From: JAAYPI01 sp963668615
Lineage (GTDB): Bacteria > Bacteroidota > Bacteroidia > Bacteroidales > Paludibacteraceae
Length of the DNA stretch: 64,000 bases
Assembly (NCBI GenBank): GCA_963668615.2
Contig: CAXXCL010000002.1
Coordinates: 1-64,000 of the forward strand
Reading direction: 5' to 3'
Made by a program: the position numbers and the translations under genes. Below are positions 43,701 through 53,105 of the stretch, piece after piece (positions within the stretch are counted from its first letter, which is position 1; every line of letters begins with the position of its first letter). The notes under the pieces are model-generated. The model saw only the letters and a program-made list of their open reading frames with translations. It was not told the DNA's origin and searched no databases.

Positions 43701-45548
43701 TTATTCCTCCATCAATTTAGTAAAACAATTCACCAAGTCATTTACCAAGAAAGGTTGACCCTTTACCTCGTTGTATTGATAAATTTGCAATCCCGGTATT
43801 TTCATTCTTAAATAGCCTGCAAATTGACCAAGATTTTGTTCACAAACCACAATTTTTTTATATTTTGAAAGCACCTCTTTCGTGTTTTTAGGAAGAGGAT
43901 TAATGAAACTAAAATGAGCGAAAGCCATTTTTTTACCTTTTTTGTTCATTTCATTTACCGCAGAGCAAAGGTGTCCGTAAGTTCCTCCCCATCCAACAAC
44001 TAAAAAATCTGCACTTGTTTCTCCTTGAACGGTAAGTTCCGGAATGAAATCGGCAATTTTTTGTATTTTAGCTTGACGAGTTTGTGTCATCAATTCGTGG
44101 TTCTCAGGATCAGTAGAGATAACGCTCGTATTGTAATCTTTTTCCAAACCGCCTAAACGATGTTGGTAACCCTGTTTTCCCGGTAGTGCCCAATAACGAA
44201 CCTTTGTTTCTTCGTTACGGAAGTAAGGTTTCCAGTTTTCAATATCCTTTTCAATATAATTAGGCTTGATAGATGGGTAATTTTCTATGTCAGGAATACG
44301 CCAAGCAGCTGAACCATTTGCAATATATCCGTCAGTCAATAAAATTACGGGTGTCATATGCTCGACGGCCAATTTTGCCGCCCAATAAGCCGCATCGAAG
44401 CAATTAGTAGAAGAAGTTGCAGAAATAACTACAACCGGACTTTCTCCGTTTCTTCCGTAAAGAGCTTGAAATAAGTCTGTTTGCTCACTTTTTGTTGGCA
44501 AACCTGTAGAAGGACCACCACGTTGAACATCAATGATAACTAATGGAAGTTCCGCCATTACAGCTAATCCGATAGCTTCACTTTTCAGTGCCAATCCAGG
44601 ACCTGATGTACTTGTCGCAGCCAAATCTCCTGCAAAACTTGCACCAATAGCAGTACAAATACCGGCAATTTCATCCTCAGCTTGTACTGTTTTGACACCT
44701 AGTTCTTTGTGTTTAGCTAATTCGTGCAAAATGTCCGTTGCAGGGGTTATAGGATAACTGCCTAAAAACAATTCTAATCCTGCTTTTTCTGCAGCTGCAA
44801 TTAAACCGTAAGCAGTGGCTTTATTTCCATCGATATCGGTATAAAATCCTTTTTCCTTTTCGCTTGTTTCAATGCGGTATGTTGAAACCGATGCATGAGT
44901 ATTTGCCCCAAAGTTATAACCGTCATTTAATACTTTTATATTGGCTTCTGCTATGCTTGCCTTTTTTGCAAATTTCGTCTTGATCATGTTTTCTGCGGCA
45001 CTCAACGAACGGTCAAACAACCAACAAACGATGCCCAAGGCAAACATGTTTTTACATCTCAATATGCCTTTGTTATCCAGTCCACTATTTTCCAAGCTGC
45101 TTTTTACCATTGTGGTAATAGGGGCCTCAATTAATTGAATAGATTTCAATTTTAATTCTTCAAACGGATTATCAGTAGTAAACAATGCTTTTTCCAAATC
45201 TTTTTTAGTAAAGGCATCAGAATCTGTTATGATAACTGAATTACTTTTTATGAATCTAATATTTGTCTTTAAGGCCGCAGGGTTCATAGCAATTAAAACA
45301 TCAGCTTTATCTCCCGGAGTATATATTTTTGCACCAATGTGGACTTGATACCCGGAAACACCGCTTAATGTTCCTTGTGGAGCTCTAATTTCGGCAGGAT
45401 AATCTGGAAAAGTGGATATTTCATTTCCTACTAACGCAGATATGTTAGAGAAAATAGAACCTGCCAATTGCATACCATCTCCTGAGTCTCCAGAAAAGCG
45501 AACCACCACATTGTCTAAATTTACAATTTTTCCTTCCTTTTCCATCAT
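43701..45548 (-). CDS. korA: 2-oxoacid:ferredoxin oxidoreductase, alpha subunit (gamma-alpha fusion)
   Basis: The 615-residue protein begins with the gamma domain, VVRFSGDSGDGMQLAGSIFS, and continues with the alpha pyruvate-ferredoxin-type domain, LELFLGSYPITPATDILHEL, VQAEDEIAGICTAIGASFAG and DVQRGGPSTGLPTKSEQ. The fused gamma-alpha chain plus the beta chain is the two-subunit KorAB layout. It is the first gene of the pair and has a full-consensus promoter. No ferredoxin gene is adjacent. Confidence 0.92.
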   Translation of the reverse strand: MMEKEGKIVNLDNVVVRFSGDSGDGMQLAGSIFSNISALVGNEISTFPDYPAEIRAPQGTLSGVSGYQVHIGAKIYTPGDKADVLIAMNPAALKTNIRFIKSNSVIITDSDAFTKKDLEKALFTTDNPFEELKLKSIQLIEAPITTMVKSSLENSGLDNKGILRCKNMFALGIVCWLFDRSLSAAENMIKTKFAKKASIAEANIKVLNDGYNFGANTHASVSTYRIETSEKEKGFYTDIDGNKATAYGLIAAAEKAGLELFLGSYPITPATDILHELAKHKELGVKTVQAEDEIAGICTAIGASFAGDLAATSTSGPGLALKSEAIGLAVMAELPLVIIDVQRGGPSTGLPTKSEQTDLFQALYGRNGESPVVVISATSSTNCFDAAYWAAKLAVEHMTPVILLTDGYIANGSAAWRIPDIENYPSIKPNYIEKDIENWKPYFRNEETKVRYWALPGKQGYQHRLGGLEKDYNTSVISTDPENHELMTQTRQAKIQKIADFIPELTVQGETSADFLVVGWGGTYGHLCSAVNEMNKKGKKMAFAHFSFINPLPKNTKEVLSKYKKIVVCEQNLGQFAGYLRMKIPGLQIYQYNEVKGQPFLVNDLVNCFTKLMEE

Positions 45549-45593
45549 ATTATATTTTTAATACATAATTCTAAACAAACTGTTTTCAAGGAG

Positions 45594-45624
45594 CAAAAGT
45601 ACACCATAGAATTCATTTTGCAAA
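45594..45624 (-). promoter_or_regulatory. Full-consensus promoter of korAB
   Basis: On the minus strand TTTG (45621-45624), exactly 19 bases, then TACTTTTG (45594-45601) reproduces TTTG-N19-TAnnTTTG. The korA ATG is about 45 bases downstream. Confidence 0.8.
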
Positions 45625-45705
45625 AGAAAATATGATGAATTTTAATAAAAAGTGTATTATTTATGTATAAACATTTAAAAAATGAATAAAAATAGCATAT
45701 TTTAT

Positions 45706-46506
45706 TTATAATTCAAATAGGCAGGTAGGAGAGGTGCGTGGTAATGCCATTAGTTGACAGCTCAGATTTACTTCAATGTTATTTTCTTCTAATTTGGTTT
45801 TTAGTGCCTTTATGGCAGCTTCCGGAGTATTATTTTCCTTGCTCAAATGGCAAAGAAATATGTTTTTCCAATGCTCTTGATAGTTCTCCGACAAGAAACG
45901 AGCCATCTCATGATTACTCAAATGCCCTTTTTTGCTTAATATGCGTTCTTTCAAAAACAAGGGGTAAGGACCTTGTAATAAAATTTCTTCGTCATAATTT
46001 GACTCAATGACGAAGGAGTTTGCATTTACAATATGCACAGCTGCTTCCGAATTGATGTAACCTAAATCTGTTGCAATAGTAAATAGAGTCTTTTTGTATG
46101 AAATAGAGTACCCTACACAGTCCGTCGAGTCGTGAGAAACAGGAAAAGATTCAACTAGGAAATCTCCGATTGTAGTAATATTGCCTTTTTCGATGGGATG
46201 TTTGCTGTGGTAAAGTTTATCCGTGACCTTGTAGCACTTGTTTATGCCGTCAAGAATTTCTTGTGTGGAATAAATAGGGATATTATATACTTCCCCCAAA
46301 ACACCCACTGATGAAATATGGTCATAATGATCGTGAGTGACAAATATTCCCAAAATATTTTCTAAGGAAACATCAATTGCTTTAAGTCGTTTTTTTATCG
46401 TTTTTACGCCGATACCTGCGTCTATTAATAATCCTTGTGTGTCATTGCCGACATAATAACAATTTCCGCTACTACCACTGGCTAGACTGCAAAATTTTAA
46501 ATTCAC
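45706..46506 (-). CDS. Metallo-beta-lactamase-fold hydrolase (YycJ-like)
   Basis: The 266-residue protein opens with LASGSSGNCYYVGND and has the metal-binding motif THDHYDHISSVGVL near residue 58, then FPVSHDSTDCVGYSI and further MBL signatures (HLSNHEMARFL, NIFLCHLSKENN). The whole pattern is that of the YycJ/WalJ branch, which in Firmicutes has 5'-3' DNA exonuclease-like activity; in Bacteroidetes function is not proven. It follows the TRIC gene by 33 bases on the minus strand. Confidence 0.85.
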   Translation of the reverse strand: MNLKFCSLASGSSGNCYYVGNDTQGLLIDAGIGVKTIKKRLKAIDVSLENILGIFVTHDHYDHISSVGVLGEVYNIPIYSTQEILDGINKCYKVTDKLYHSKHPIEKGNITTIGDFLVESFPVSHDSTDCVGYSISYKKTLFTIATDLGYINSEAAVHIVNANSFVIESNYDEEILLQGPYPLFLKERILSKKGHLSNHEMARFLSENYQEHWKNIFLCHLSKENNTPEAAIKALKTKLEENNIEVNLSCQLMALPRTSPTCLFEL

Positions 46507-46539
46507 TTTATGATTGTATATGTATATATTCGGACTGTT

Positions 46540-47154
46540 TTATTGATAATTTTTTAGTTTTGGTAAACTTATTTCGTATTTAACTGCTAGAAAACGAATT
46601 AGCACGATAACGCCAAATCCTGCTATATAAGAAATAACTCCGTTGAACATAAAAATACTACTTGAAATCATGTAAACTACTCCCCCGATAATGGAAGCCA
46701 AAGCGTATATTTCTTTCCTGAAAATTAGTGGGGTTTCGTTGATGAGGACATCCCTTAAAACACCACCCAAACAACCTGTCATAACACCCATTACAATGGC
46801 GACCCAAAAAGGATAACCGGCAGACAATGTTTTTTCCATTCCATCGATCGTAAATACACCTAATCCGATAGTGTCAAACACAAAAAAAGATTTGCTTAAT
46901 TTTTTTACATATTTGCCGAAACAAACGACAAAGAGCAGAGCTATCAATGTGCAAATCAAATACCATCCTTGAAGCATCCAAAAAGGAGTTACATCCAAGA
47001 GCATATCTCTGAAAGATCCACCTCCGATGGCCGTTACTAAACCGACCACGTAAGCTCCGAACCAATCGTACTGCTTTTCTGATGCCATTCTGATACCGCT
47101 TATGGCAAAAGCAAAGGCACCCAAAAAACTGAACACTTCTAATATGGTGATCAT
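46540..47154 (-). CDS. TRIC-type (UPF0126/YadS) membrane channel protein
   Basis: The 204-residue protein has seven hydrophobic helices in two related halves, each with a glycine-rich kink: TAIGGGSFRDMLLD and TGCLGGVLRDVLINETP. This is the bacterial TRIC/UPF0126 pattern, shown structurally to form trimeric cation channels. It lies upstream of the MBL-fold gene and shares the strand. A specific ion or physiological role in this organism is unknown. Confidence 0.9.
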   Translation of the reverse strand: MITILEVFSFLGAFAFAISGIRMASEKQYDWFGAYVVGLVTAIGGGSFRDMLLDVTPFWMLQGWYLICTLIALLFVVCFGKYVKKLSKSFFVFDTIGLGVFTIDGMEKTLSAGYPFWVAIVMGVMTGCLGGVLRDVLINETPLIFRKEIYALASIIGGVVYMISSSIFMFNGVISYIAGFGVIVLIRFLAVKYEISLPKLKNYQ

Positions 47155-47468
47155 TAACTCCTTTTTAAATTAGGGTTTTTTAATGTGGCGAAATTAGGCA
47201 AAAAAAATCTTGAAGAAAAACGTTTTGAAAATTACTTATCAACAAGGGTAATTCAAAGTTCTCTGTATTTTTAATCTTTATGGTATTTTAATAGACTTTT
47301 AATTATTTTTACATAATTATTTTCTATTTAAGTATAAAATATTAGGAAAAATTGTGCAATTTTTTTATTTTTGTAAACAGTTTGTTGTTATTCGTTGATG
47401 TTAAAACCCTACCACATTGAAAAAAACTATACTCTTAGTTATCACTAAAATCTTAAAATTTACTTGCG
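47155..47468. other. 314-base divergent spacer between the TRIC and pullulanase genes
   Basis: No gene is supported. The TRIC gene (minus) and the pullulanase gene (plus) diverge from it. It is AT-rich and contains TATTTTTG at 47366-47373 for the pullulanase gene; on the minus side only a partial match (TAATTTCG, near 47189) was seen. Confidence 0.5.
47366..47373 (+). promoter_or_regulatory. Putative -7 box TATTTTTG for the pullulanase gene
   Basis: TATTTTTG matches TAnnTTTG and lies 95 bases before the start at 47469, implying a leader of about 90 bases. Confidence 0.4.
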
Positions 47469-49466
47469 ATGAGAAAAATCTTGTTAGTTGTACCTTTTTT
47501 GTTATCCATTATGGCTTGTAGTAATTTACCAAAAGAGTACGCTTCATTCGAGGATTATCCTGTTTATAAGGGTAATGATTTAGAAGCTGTTTATACTCCC
47601 GAAAAAACGTCTTTTCGATTTTGGTCTCCTGCGGCGAAAGCAGTTCGATTAAATATCTATGAAGAGGGAATTGGTGGAAATCCGATTGAGGTTCACGAGT
47701 TGAAATATGATAAGGATGGAACGTGGGTAACGTCCGTAAAAAAAGATTTGAAAGGTCGTTTTTATACCTTCCAAATTTTCATGAATGGCAAATGGTATAG
47801 CGAAACACCCGGGATTTGGGCGAAGGCTGTTGGTGTGAATGGCAATCGTGGGGCTATTATTGACATGAAGGAAACGAATCCTACAGGATGGGAAACTGAT
47901 AAACGACCGCCATTGAAAAGTTTCACAGATGCAGTTGTTTACGAAGTTCATATGAGGGATTTTTCGGTTAGTCCTAATTCAGGTATCAAAAACAAGGGGA
48001 AATTTCTTGCTTTTACAGAAACAGGAACAGTTAATCCATATGGACAAAAAACAGGTGTCGACCATTTGAAAGAATTGGGTATTACCCACGTGCAAATATT
48101 GCCGTCTTATGATTATGCCTCTATTGATGAAACAAAATTGGACGAAAATAATTACAATTGGGGATACGACCCTGAGAATTATAATGTTCCTGAAGGAGGA
48201 TATGCTACAGACCCGTATAATCCGATTAGTAGGATAAAGGAGTTTAAACAAATGGTTCAATCATTACACAATAATGGCATTCGTGTTATTATGGATGTAG
48301 TGTACAACCATACGTCGGCAGGAGCTGATTCACATTTAAATCTTTCTGCTCCCGGCTATTTCTACCGTTTCAATGCTGATGGAAGTTGGTCAAATGCTTC
48401 CGGTTGTGGCAACGAAACAGCCTCTGAACGTGAAATGGTACGTCGCTTTATTGCGGAATCTGTAAAATATTGGGTAAATGAATACCATGTAGACGGTTTC
48501 CGTTTTGACCTGATGGGTATTCATGATATTGAGACAATGAATTTTATCCGTGCAGAGCTTAATAAAATAGATTCCACTATTACGATTCATGGTGAAGGTT
48601 GGTCTGCCGGCGATTCACCCCTTCCTTATGAAAAACGTGCTGTAAAGCAACACACAAAGGAACTGAACGGTATAGCCGTTTTTAGTGATGATTTGCGTGA
48701 CGCTCTTAAAGGCAGTTGGGCAAATGCGAAAGAACCTGCTTTTGTAGCTGGTATGACAGGTTATGATGAAAGTGTGAAATTTGGTGTGGTAGCTGCAACA
48801 CAACACGACCAAATTCATTACGGTTTGGTAAATTATTCGAAAGAAGCGTATGCAAATAATCCTAGTCAAATCATCAACTATGTGTCTTGCCACGATGATT
48901 TGTGCTTAGTTGATAAAATAGCTTATTCAGCTCCTATAGGAGCAACTGAAAAAGAACTTAGAAATTTTGATAAATTAGCTCAAACAGTAGTTCTTACATC
49001 GCAAGGTGTACCTTTTATTTATGCAGGGGAAGAAGTGCTAAGAAACAAACAAGGTGTTCATAACTCTTATCAATCTCCAGACAATATCAATCAAATAGAT
49101 TGGAACTTTAAGAAGAGTAATCAGGATATTTTCGATTACTATAAAGGGCTAATTCAGTTGAGAAAAGAACATCCGGCTTTCAGAATGCCGACTACGGAGA
49201 TGGTTCAAAAAAATCTAAGGTTTATTAGTGTAGATCAACCATGTGTGGTGGCTTATACGTTAGATAATAATGCTAACGGAGATTCTTGGAATCGAATATT
49301 GGTTGTTTATAATGGCAATCGTAGGACTATAACTTTAAACATTCCTCAAGAAAATTGGATAGTTGTTTGCAATGGCGATGAAGTTAATTTAAAAGGAATA
49401 TTTAAGCAGAACAAAATGGAACTTCGAGTTCCCGCCTCCTCAGCAATGATTCTTTATAAAGAGTAG
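47469..49466 (+). CDS. pulA: Type I pullulanase lipoprotein
   Basis: Pullulanase hydrolyses alpha-1,6 branches of pullulan, glycogen and starch. The 665-residue protein has a lipoprotein signal (lipobox IMACS, residue 17), an N-terminal CBM48-like domain (FRFWSPAAKAVRLNIYEEG), the type I pullulanase hallmark YNWGYDPENYNVPEGGYATD, and the GH13 active site: DVVYNHTS, VDGFRFDLMGIHD, HGEGWSAGD and NYVSCHDDLC. No acidic run follows the cysteine, so whether it is surface-exposed is uncertain. It is monocistronic or separated from the next gene by a hairpin. Confidence 0.95.
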   Translation: MRKILLVVPFLLSIMACSNLPKEYASFEDYPVYKGNDLEAVYTPEKTSFRFWSPAAKAVRLNIYEEGIGGNPIEVHELKYDKDGTWVTSVKKDLKGRFYTFQIFMNGKWYSETPGIWAKAVGVNGNRGAIIDMKETNPTGWETDKRPPLKSFTDAVVYEVHMRDFSVSPNSGIKNKGKFLAFTETGTVNPYGQKTGVDHLKELGITHVQILPSYDYASIDETKLDENNYNWGYDPENYNVPEGGYATDPYNPISRIKEFKQMVQSLHNNGIRVIMDVVYNHTSAGADSHLNLSAPGYFYRFNADGSWSNASGCGNETASEREMVRRFIAESVKYWVNEYHVDGFRFDLMGIHDIETMNFIRAELNKIDSTITIHGEGWSAGDSPLPYEKRAVKQHTKELNGIAVFSDDLRDALKGSWANAKEPAFVAGMTGYDESVKFGVVAATQHDQIHYGLVNYSKEAYANNPSQIINYVSCHDDLCLVDKIAYSAPIGATEKELRNFDKLAQTVVLTSQGVPFIYAGEEVLRNKQGVHNSYQSPDNINQIDWNFKKSNQDIFDYYKGLIQLRKEHPAFRMPTTEMVQKNLRFISVDQPCVVAYTLDNNANGDSWNRILVVYNGNRRTITLNIPQENWIVVCNGDEVNLKGIFKQNKMELRVPASSAMILYKE

Positions 49467-49482
49467 TAAATATTTTATGTAC

Positions 49483-49509
49483 CGGCTATCTTTCAAAATA
49501 AGATAGCCG
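49483..49509 (+). terminator. Hairpin after the pullulanase gene
   Basis: CGGCTATCT (49483-49491) and AGATAGCCG (49501-49509) pair perfectly around a nine-base loop, but the following T tract is weak, so readthrough into the Nif3-like gene is possible. Confidence 0.55.
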
Positions 49510-49532
49510 CTATAGTTTTAATTTATTTTGAT

Positions 49533-50627
49533 ATGAGAACAAAAGACATCTGTAACACAATAGAAGAGTTTGCTCCTTTGTGTTTGCAAGAAGATTGGGA
49601 TAATGCAGGACTACTTATAGATAATGGCAATGCTGAAGTTACAGGCGTTCTTTTTTGTTTGGATGTTACTGAAGAAATCGTGAAAGAAGCATTGACTAAA
49701 AAATGTAATTTCATACTTTCTCATCACCCTCTTCTCTTTTCGGGGGTAAAAAAAATAATAGGAAGTACTTATATTGAACGATGTATGATGTTGGCTATAA
49801 AAAATGATATAGCTATTTATGCTGCACATACCAATGCTGATTCTGTACAAAACGGTGTAAGTGGGGTGATGTGCAAAAAATTGGGACTGGAAAATTGTAT
49901 AATTTTATCTCCTCAAGAAAATTCCTTATTGAAATTGGTGACGTTTGTTCCAAAGCAACAGTCCGGTGATTTACGTGATGCTTTATTTGAAGAAGGAGCC
50001 GGACGTATTGGTAATTATGACGATTGTAGCTTTAATTCTTTTGGAGAGGGAACGTTTAGAGGAAATGAAGAATCAAAGCCATTTGTAGGAAAAGCGAATA
50101 TCTTTCATACTGAATCTGAAGTGCGTATTGAAATGATATTGCCTACTTATTTAAAGGGAAAAATAGAAAATAAATTATTGCAAAGTCATCCATACGAAGA
50201 GCCGGCATATGATTTTATTCCACTTCAAAATGCAAGAAAAGATGTAGGATTGGGTATGATCGGAACTTTTGAAACCGAAATTTCGGAGGAGGATTTTATA
50301 CAAAAAGTAAAAGATACTTTTGGGGCAGAAAGTGTCAGAACATCTCCTTTGCAACATAAAAAAATAAAAAGAGTAGCTGTATGTGGTGGTAGTGGAAGTT
50401 TCTTAATAGAAACGGCAAAAGTCCGAAAGGCAGATGCTTTTTTAACTGCCGATTTGAAATATCATGACTTTTTTAAAGCCGAAAATCAATTGCTATTGAC
50501 CGATATAGGTCATTTTGAATCGGAACAATTTATAAAAGAGGTATTTTTTGATTTGATTTCAAAAAAAATGCCTACATTTGCACTCTATTTTTCTGAAAAA
50601 GAGGTGAATTATGTTCATTATTTTTGA
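49533..50627 (+). CDS. Nif3-like dinuclear metal centre protein
   Basis: The 364-residue protein matches the NIF3/YbgI family, hexameric rings with a dinuclear metal site: LCLQEDWDNAGLLIDNG, FILSHHPLLFSG with the metal-binding histidines, AAHTNADSVQNGVSG, and the C-terminal LLTDIGHFESEQ. A central insert domain (residues about 125-235) contains the PII-like/CutA-type fold seen in longer members. The biochemical role of the family is unresolved. The zinc-ribbon gene follows by 41 bases. Confidence 0.9.
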   Translation: MRTKDICNTIEEFAPLCLQEDWDNAGLLIDNGNAEVTGVLFCLDVTEEIVKEALTKKCNFILSHHPLLFSGVKKIIGSTYIERCMMLAIKNDIAIYAAHTNADSVQNGVSGVMCKKLGLENCIILSPQENSLLKLVTFVPKQQSGDLRDALFEEGAGRIGNYDDCSFNSFGEGTFRGNEESKPFVGKANIFHTESEVRIEMILPTYLKGKIENKLLQSHPYEEPAYDFIPLQNARKDVGLGMIGTFETEISEEDFIQKVKDTFGAESVRTSPLQHKKIKRVAVCGGSGSFLIETAKVRKADAFLTADLKYHDFFKAENQLLLTDIGHFESEQFIKEVFFDLISKKMPTFALYFSEKEVNYVHYF

Positions 50628-50668
50628 GAAAATATATAGTTGAGACCGAGTAATAAAAATCACACAAT

Positions 50669-51442
50669 ATGGCAGAACAAAAGACCGAAGTAAAAGAAAT
50701 TTCGATAGAAAAGAAACTTAAAGCTCTTTATGATCTTCAGTTAGTTTCATCAAAGATTGATAAGATAAAGATTCTGAGAGGAGAGCTTCCTTTAGAAGTG
50801 CAGGATTTAGAAGACGAGATAGTCGGTTTACAAACACGTATCACTAAGTTTGATACTGAAATATCAGAAATATCAGCTCAAATTGAAAAGCGTAAAAAAG
50901 ATATTGTTGATTTTACAGCACTGATTGAAAAATATAAATCTCAAATTGATAATGTAAGAAACAATAGAGAATTTGACCATTTAACAAAAGAGGTTGAATA
51001 TCAGACATTAGAAATTGAGTTGTGCAAAAAAAATATTAAGGAATATGAAGTTGCTATTGATGTGAAGAAAGCAGATCAAGCAAAATCAAAAGAGGTTCTT
51101 GAAGATCGTACAGCTGATTTGAATGAAAAGAAGGAGGAGTTGGAAGAGATTGTTTCTGAAACAAGACAAGAAGAAGAAAAACTTCGCGAAGAGGTTAAAG
51201 AAATTGAAAAATTAATAGAGGATCGTTTGTTGCAAGCATTCAAACGTATTAGAAAAAATGCACGCAATGGATTGGCTGTTGTTTATGTGCAGCGTGATGC
51301 TTGTGGTGGTTGCTTTAATAAGATTCCACCTCAAAGACAATTGGATATAAGACTTCGTAAGAAAATTATCGTATGTGAACATTGTGGACGAATTCTTATA
51401 GATCCTGAATTAGCAGGTGTAGTTACTCCGGAACAAGATTGA
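50669..51442 (+). CDS. C4 zinc-ribbon coiled-coil protein
   Basis: The 257-residue protein is a long helical coiled coil (residues 15-190, many Glu/Lys heptads) with a C-terminal four-cysteine zinc ribbon: DACGGCFNKIPPQRQLDIRL followed by IIVCEHCGRILIDPEL. It belongs to the zinc-ribbon DUF164-type family, found beside nif3 genes in many bacteria and thought to bind nucleic acid, though no function is firmly assigned. It follows the Nif3-like gene and precedes a strong terminator. Confidence 0.9.
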   Translation: MAEQKTEVKEISIEKKLKALYDLQLVSSKIDKIKILRGELPLEVQDLEDEIVGLQTRITKFDTEISEISAQIEKRKKDIVDFTALIEKYKSQIDNVRNNREFDHLTKEVEYQTLEIELCKKNIKEYEVAIDVKKADQAKSKEVLEDRTADLNEKKEELEEIVSETRQEEEKLREEVKEIEKLIEDRLLQAFKRIRKNARNGLAVVYVQRDACGGCFNKIPPQRQLDIRLRKKIIVCEHCGRILIDPELAGVVTPEQD

Positions 51443-51462
51443 TAAAATATGATTAAAATATG

Positions 51463-51496
51463 AAGGTCTGAATTATTTCTAATTCAGACCTTTTTT
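51463..51496 (+). terminator. Intrinsic terminator after the zinc-ribbon gene
   Basis: AAGGTCTGAATTA (51463-51475) and TAATTCAGACCTT (51480-51492) form a perfect 13-base stem with a four-base loop, followed by a T tract. Confidence 0.88.
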
Positions 51497-51520
51497 ATGT
51501 TACAAATGTTATATAGTCTT

Positions 51521-52324
51521 TTAGTTTAAGAGATATACTTGCTCTCTTACATATTGAGCCCATTCTTTATGGGGTCTTGAGTCGTCAAATGTATTGTAAG
51601 AAATTGGTTTGCCAATTCGAACTTGTACGGTTTTATTTTTTTTGTGAAATATTTCATAAGGCAATAGCATGAGCTCAATGTTAATGTTTATTCTAAGCAA
51701 TGTTCGTACCATATAGATAGAGTAAAAAAGCACAGAATTTCTTCCGATGAAGTGAAAAGGAACGATATCTCGTTGGTATTTCGAAGCTTGTTTGATAAAA
51801 CTTTTGTGCCAATCCTTGTCTCGAATTTTTCCTTTTCTTACCCTAGAAACTGAACCTGCAGGAAAATGTGTAATAGGGGAATCTGATTCAAATACATTTT
51901 CCAGTTCGACAAGATAATCTTTGGGGTTAGTGCCAAAAACATTTACTGCTGCTATAATAGGTCTTAAGTGAGGAGCAAGTGTGAAAAACTCGTTTCCGAT
52001 AGCTTTTAGTGTACCATATTTTGTTCCAACAGTATGTGTTAATATTAATCCATCAACAAATCCGAAAGGATGGTTGGCGACAAAAAAACACTTGCCATTT
52101 TCCGGTAGATTTTCAAGCCCCTCGATTTCAACCTTTAGATTTAATTCTTCTATTATTTTGGGAAGAAAATCAACACCTTGATATCCCTCATATTTAGTAA
52201 GAATCCGATTTATTTCTTCTTGTTTAATGATTAGCTTTATCCAGTTAACAAAAAAACCGGGTAATATTTTTAGGATGCTGGAATTGCTGTTCTTGATTTC
52301 TTTGTCTAAATCTATGTACTTCAT
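51521..52324 (-). CDS. Lysophospholipid acyltransferase (PlsC-like)
   Basis: The 267-residue protein has the acyltransferase NHX4D motif in CFFVANHPFGFVDGLILTH near residue 85 and further block FPAGSVSRVRKGKIRDKDW near residue 155, matching the glycerophospholipid or hemolysin-type acyltransferases of Bacteroidetes. It probably acylates a lysophospholipid or lipid A/ornithine-lipid type acceptor at the inner membrane; which one is not clear. It is alone between a terminator and the pabBC genes. Confidence 0.85.
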   Translation of the reverse strand: MKYIDLDKEIKNSNSSILKILPGFFVNWIKLIIKQEEINRILTKYEGYQGVDFLPKIIEELNLKVEIEGLENLPENGKCFFVANHPFGFVDGLILTHTVGTKYGTLKAIGNEFFTLAPHLRPIIAAVNVFGTNPKDYLVELENVFESDSPITHFPAGSVSRVRKGKIRDKDWHKSFIKQASKYQRDIVPFHFIGRNSVLFYSIYMVRTLLRININIELMLLPYEIFHKKNKTVQVRIGKPISYNTFDDSRPHKEWAQYVREQVYLLN

Positions 52325-52384
52325 GTATAAATAATTTTTCTTTTTTGAAAAGTAACAACTATGTCTTATAACTCAGCCTTTGAG

Positions 52385-52392
52385 CAAAATTA
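52385..52392 (-). promoter_or_regulatory. Putative -7 box TAATTTTG for the acyltransferase gene
   Basis: TAATTTTG on the minus strand matches TAnnTTTG, 60 bases before the start at 52324. Confidence 0.4.
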
Positions 52393-52511
52393 CGTACAGA
52401 AAAGTTGTAAATGATGAACCTTAAGAATCACAAATATAGGCAAGATAATTTAATTATTTTGGGAAATGGTGAAAAAGGTCAGATGTTATCTGTAGGTAAA
52501 TTGTTTAGCAA

Positions 52512-53105
52512 TTAGTAAATAGAATCAACATCTATGATTATTTCTTGAAAATCAATCAAGGCATTAAAAAGTGTGATTTTTTGATAATTGGCCAAATGGT
52601 TAGCGAATATGTCTTTTTCTACCATAAATCCTTTCTCCAAAAGGTACGCTCTATTGGTTCCGTAAATAAGTGGAGTACGTGGAGTCGCCCAGTTTGAACC
52701 ATCAAATAGTGCAATATTACAAATAGATGTATCTGTTAACAGTCCATTTCTTACAAGTAGCACATCGTCACAAATATCTCTTTGTTCAGTGAATTTTGTA
52801 AAAGAACTCCTGTCTACTAATTTGAACGGGTGTGACTCAATATCGGTATTTACGAGTTTTAGCGTTTTTATAGTTTTAACTTGATATGGGATAAATTCGA
52901 TATGTTGAATACTACTATTATATGTAATTTTACACTTATAAAGTCCTTGATTTGGAATTTCCAATTGTTGCAAATATCGCTTTAGAGAAAAGGGTTTAAT
53001 TTCCGGGAAGATTTCGGCTAAAGCTTTATTGGCACGTTCTTGGTGATAATCAAGTCGTTTAAAATAGCCATCTTTCAGTTGTATGCAATCAAAAAACAGG
53101 CACAT
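52512..53105 (-). CDS. pabC: Class IV aminotransferase, aminodeoxychorismate lyase-like
   Basis: The 197-residue protein is a short branch of fold-type IV PLP enzymes. It contains YKCKITY, where the PLP lysine is expected, and LLVRNGLLTDTSICNIALF, the cofactor-binding loop typical of PabC/BCAT relatives. PabC makes p-aminobenzoate from aminodeoxychorismate for folate. It overlaps pabB by 17 bases, which supports the function despite its short length (usual is about 270). Confidence 0.8.
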   Translation of the reverse strand: MCLFFDCIQLKDGYFKRLDYHQERANKALAEIFPEIKPFSLKRYLQQLEIPNQGLYKCKITYNSSIQHIEFIPYQVKTIKTLKLVNTDIESHPFKLVDRSSFTKFTEQRDICDDVLLVRNGLLTDTSICNIALFDGSNWATPRTPLIYGTNRAYLLEKGFMVEKDIFANHLANYQKITLFNALIDFQEIIIDVDSIY

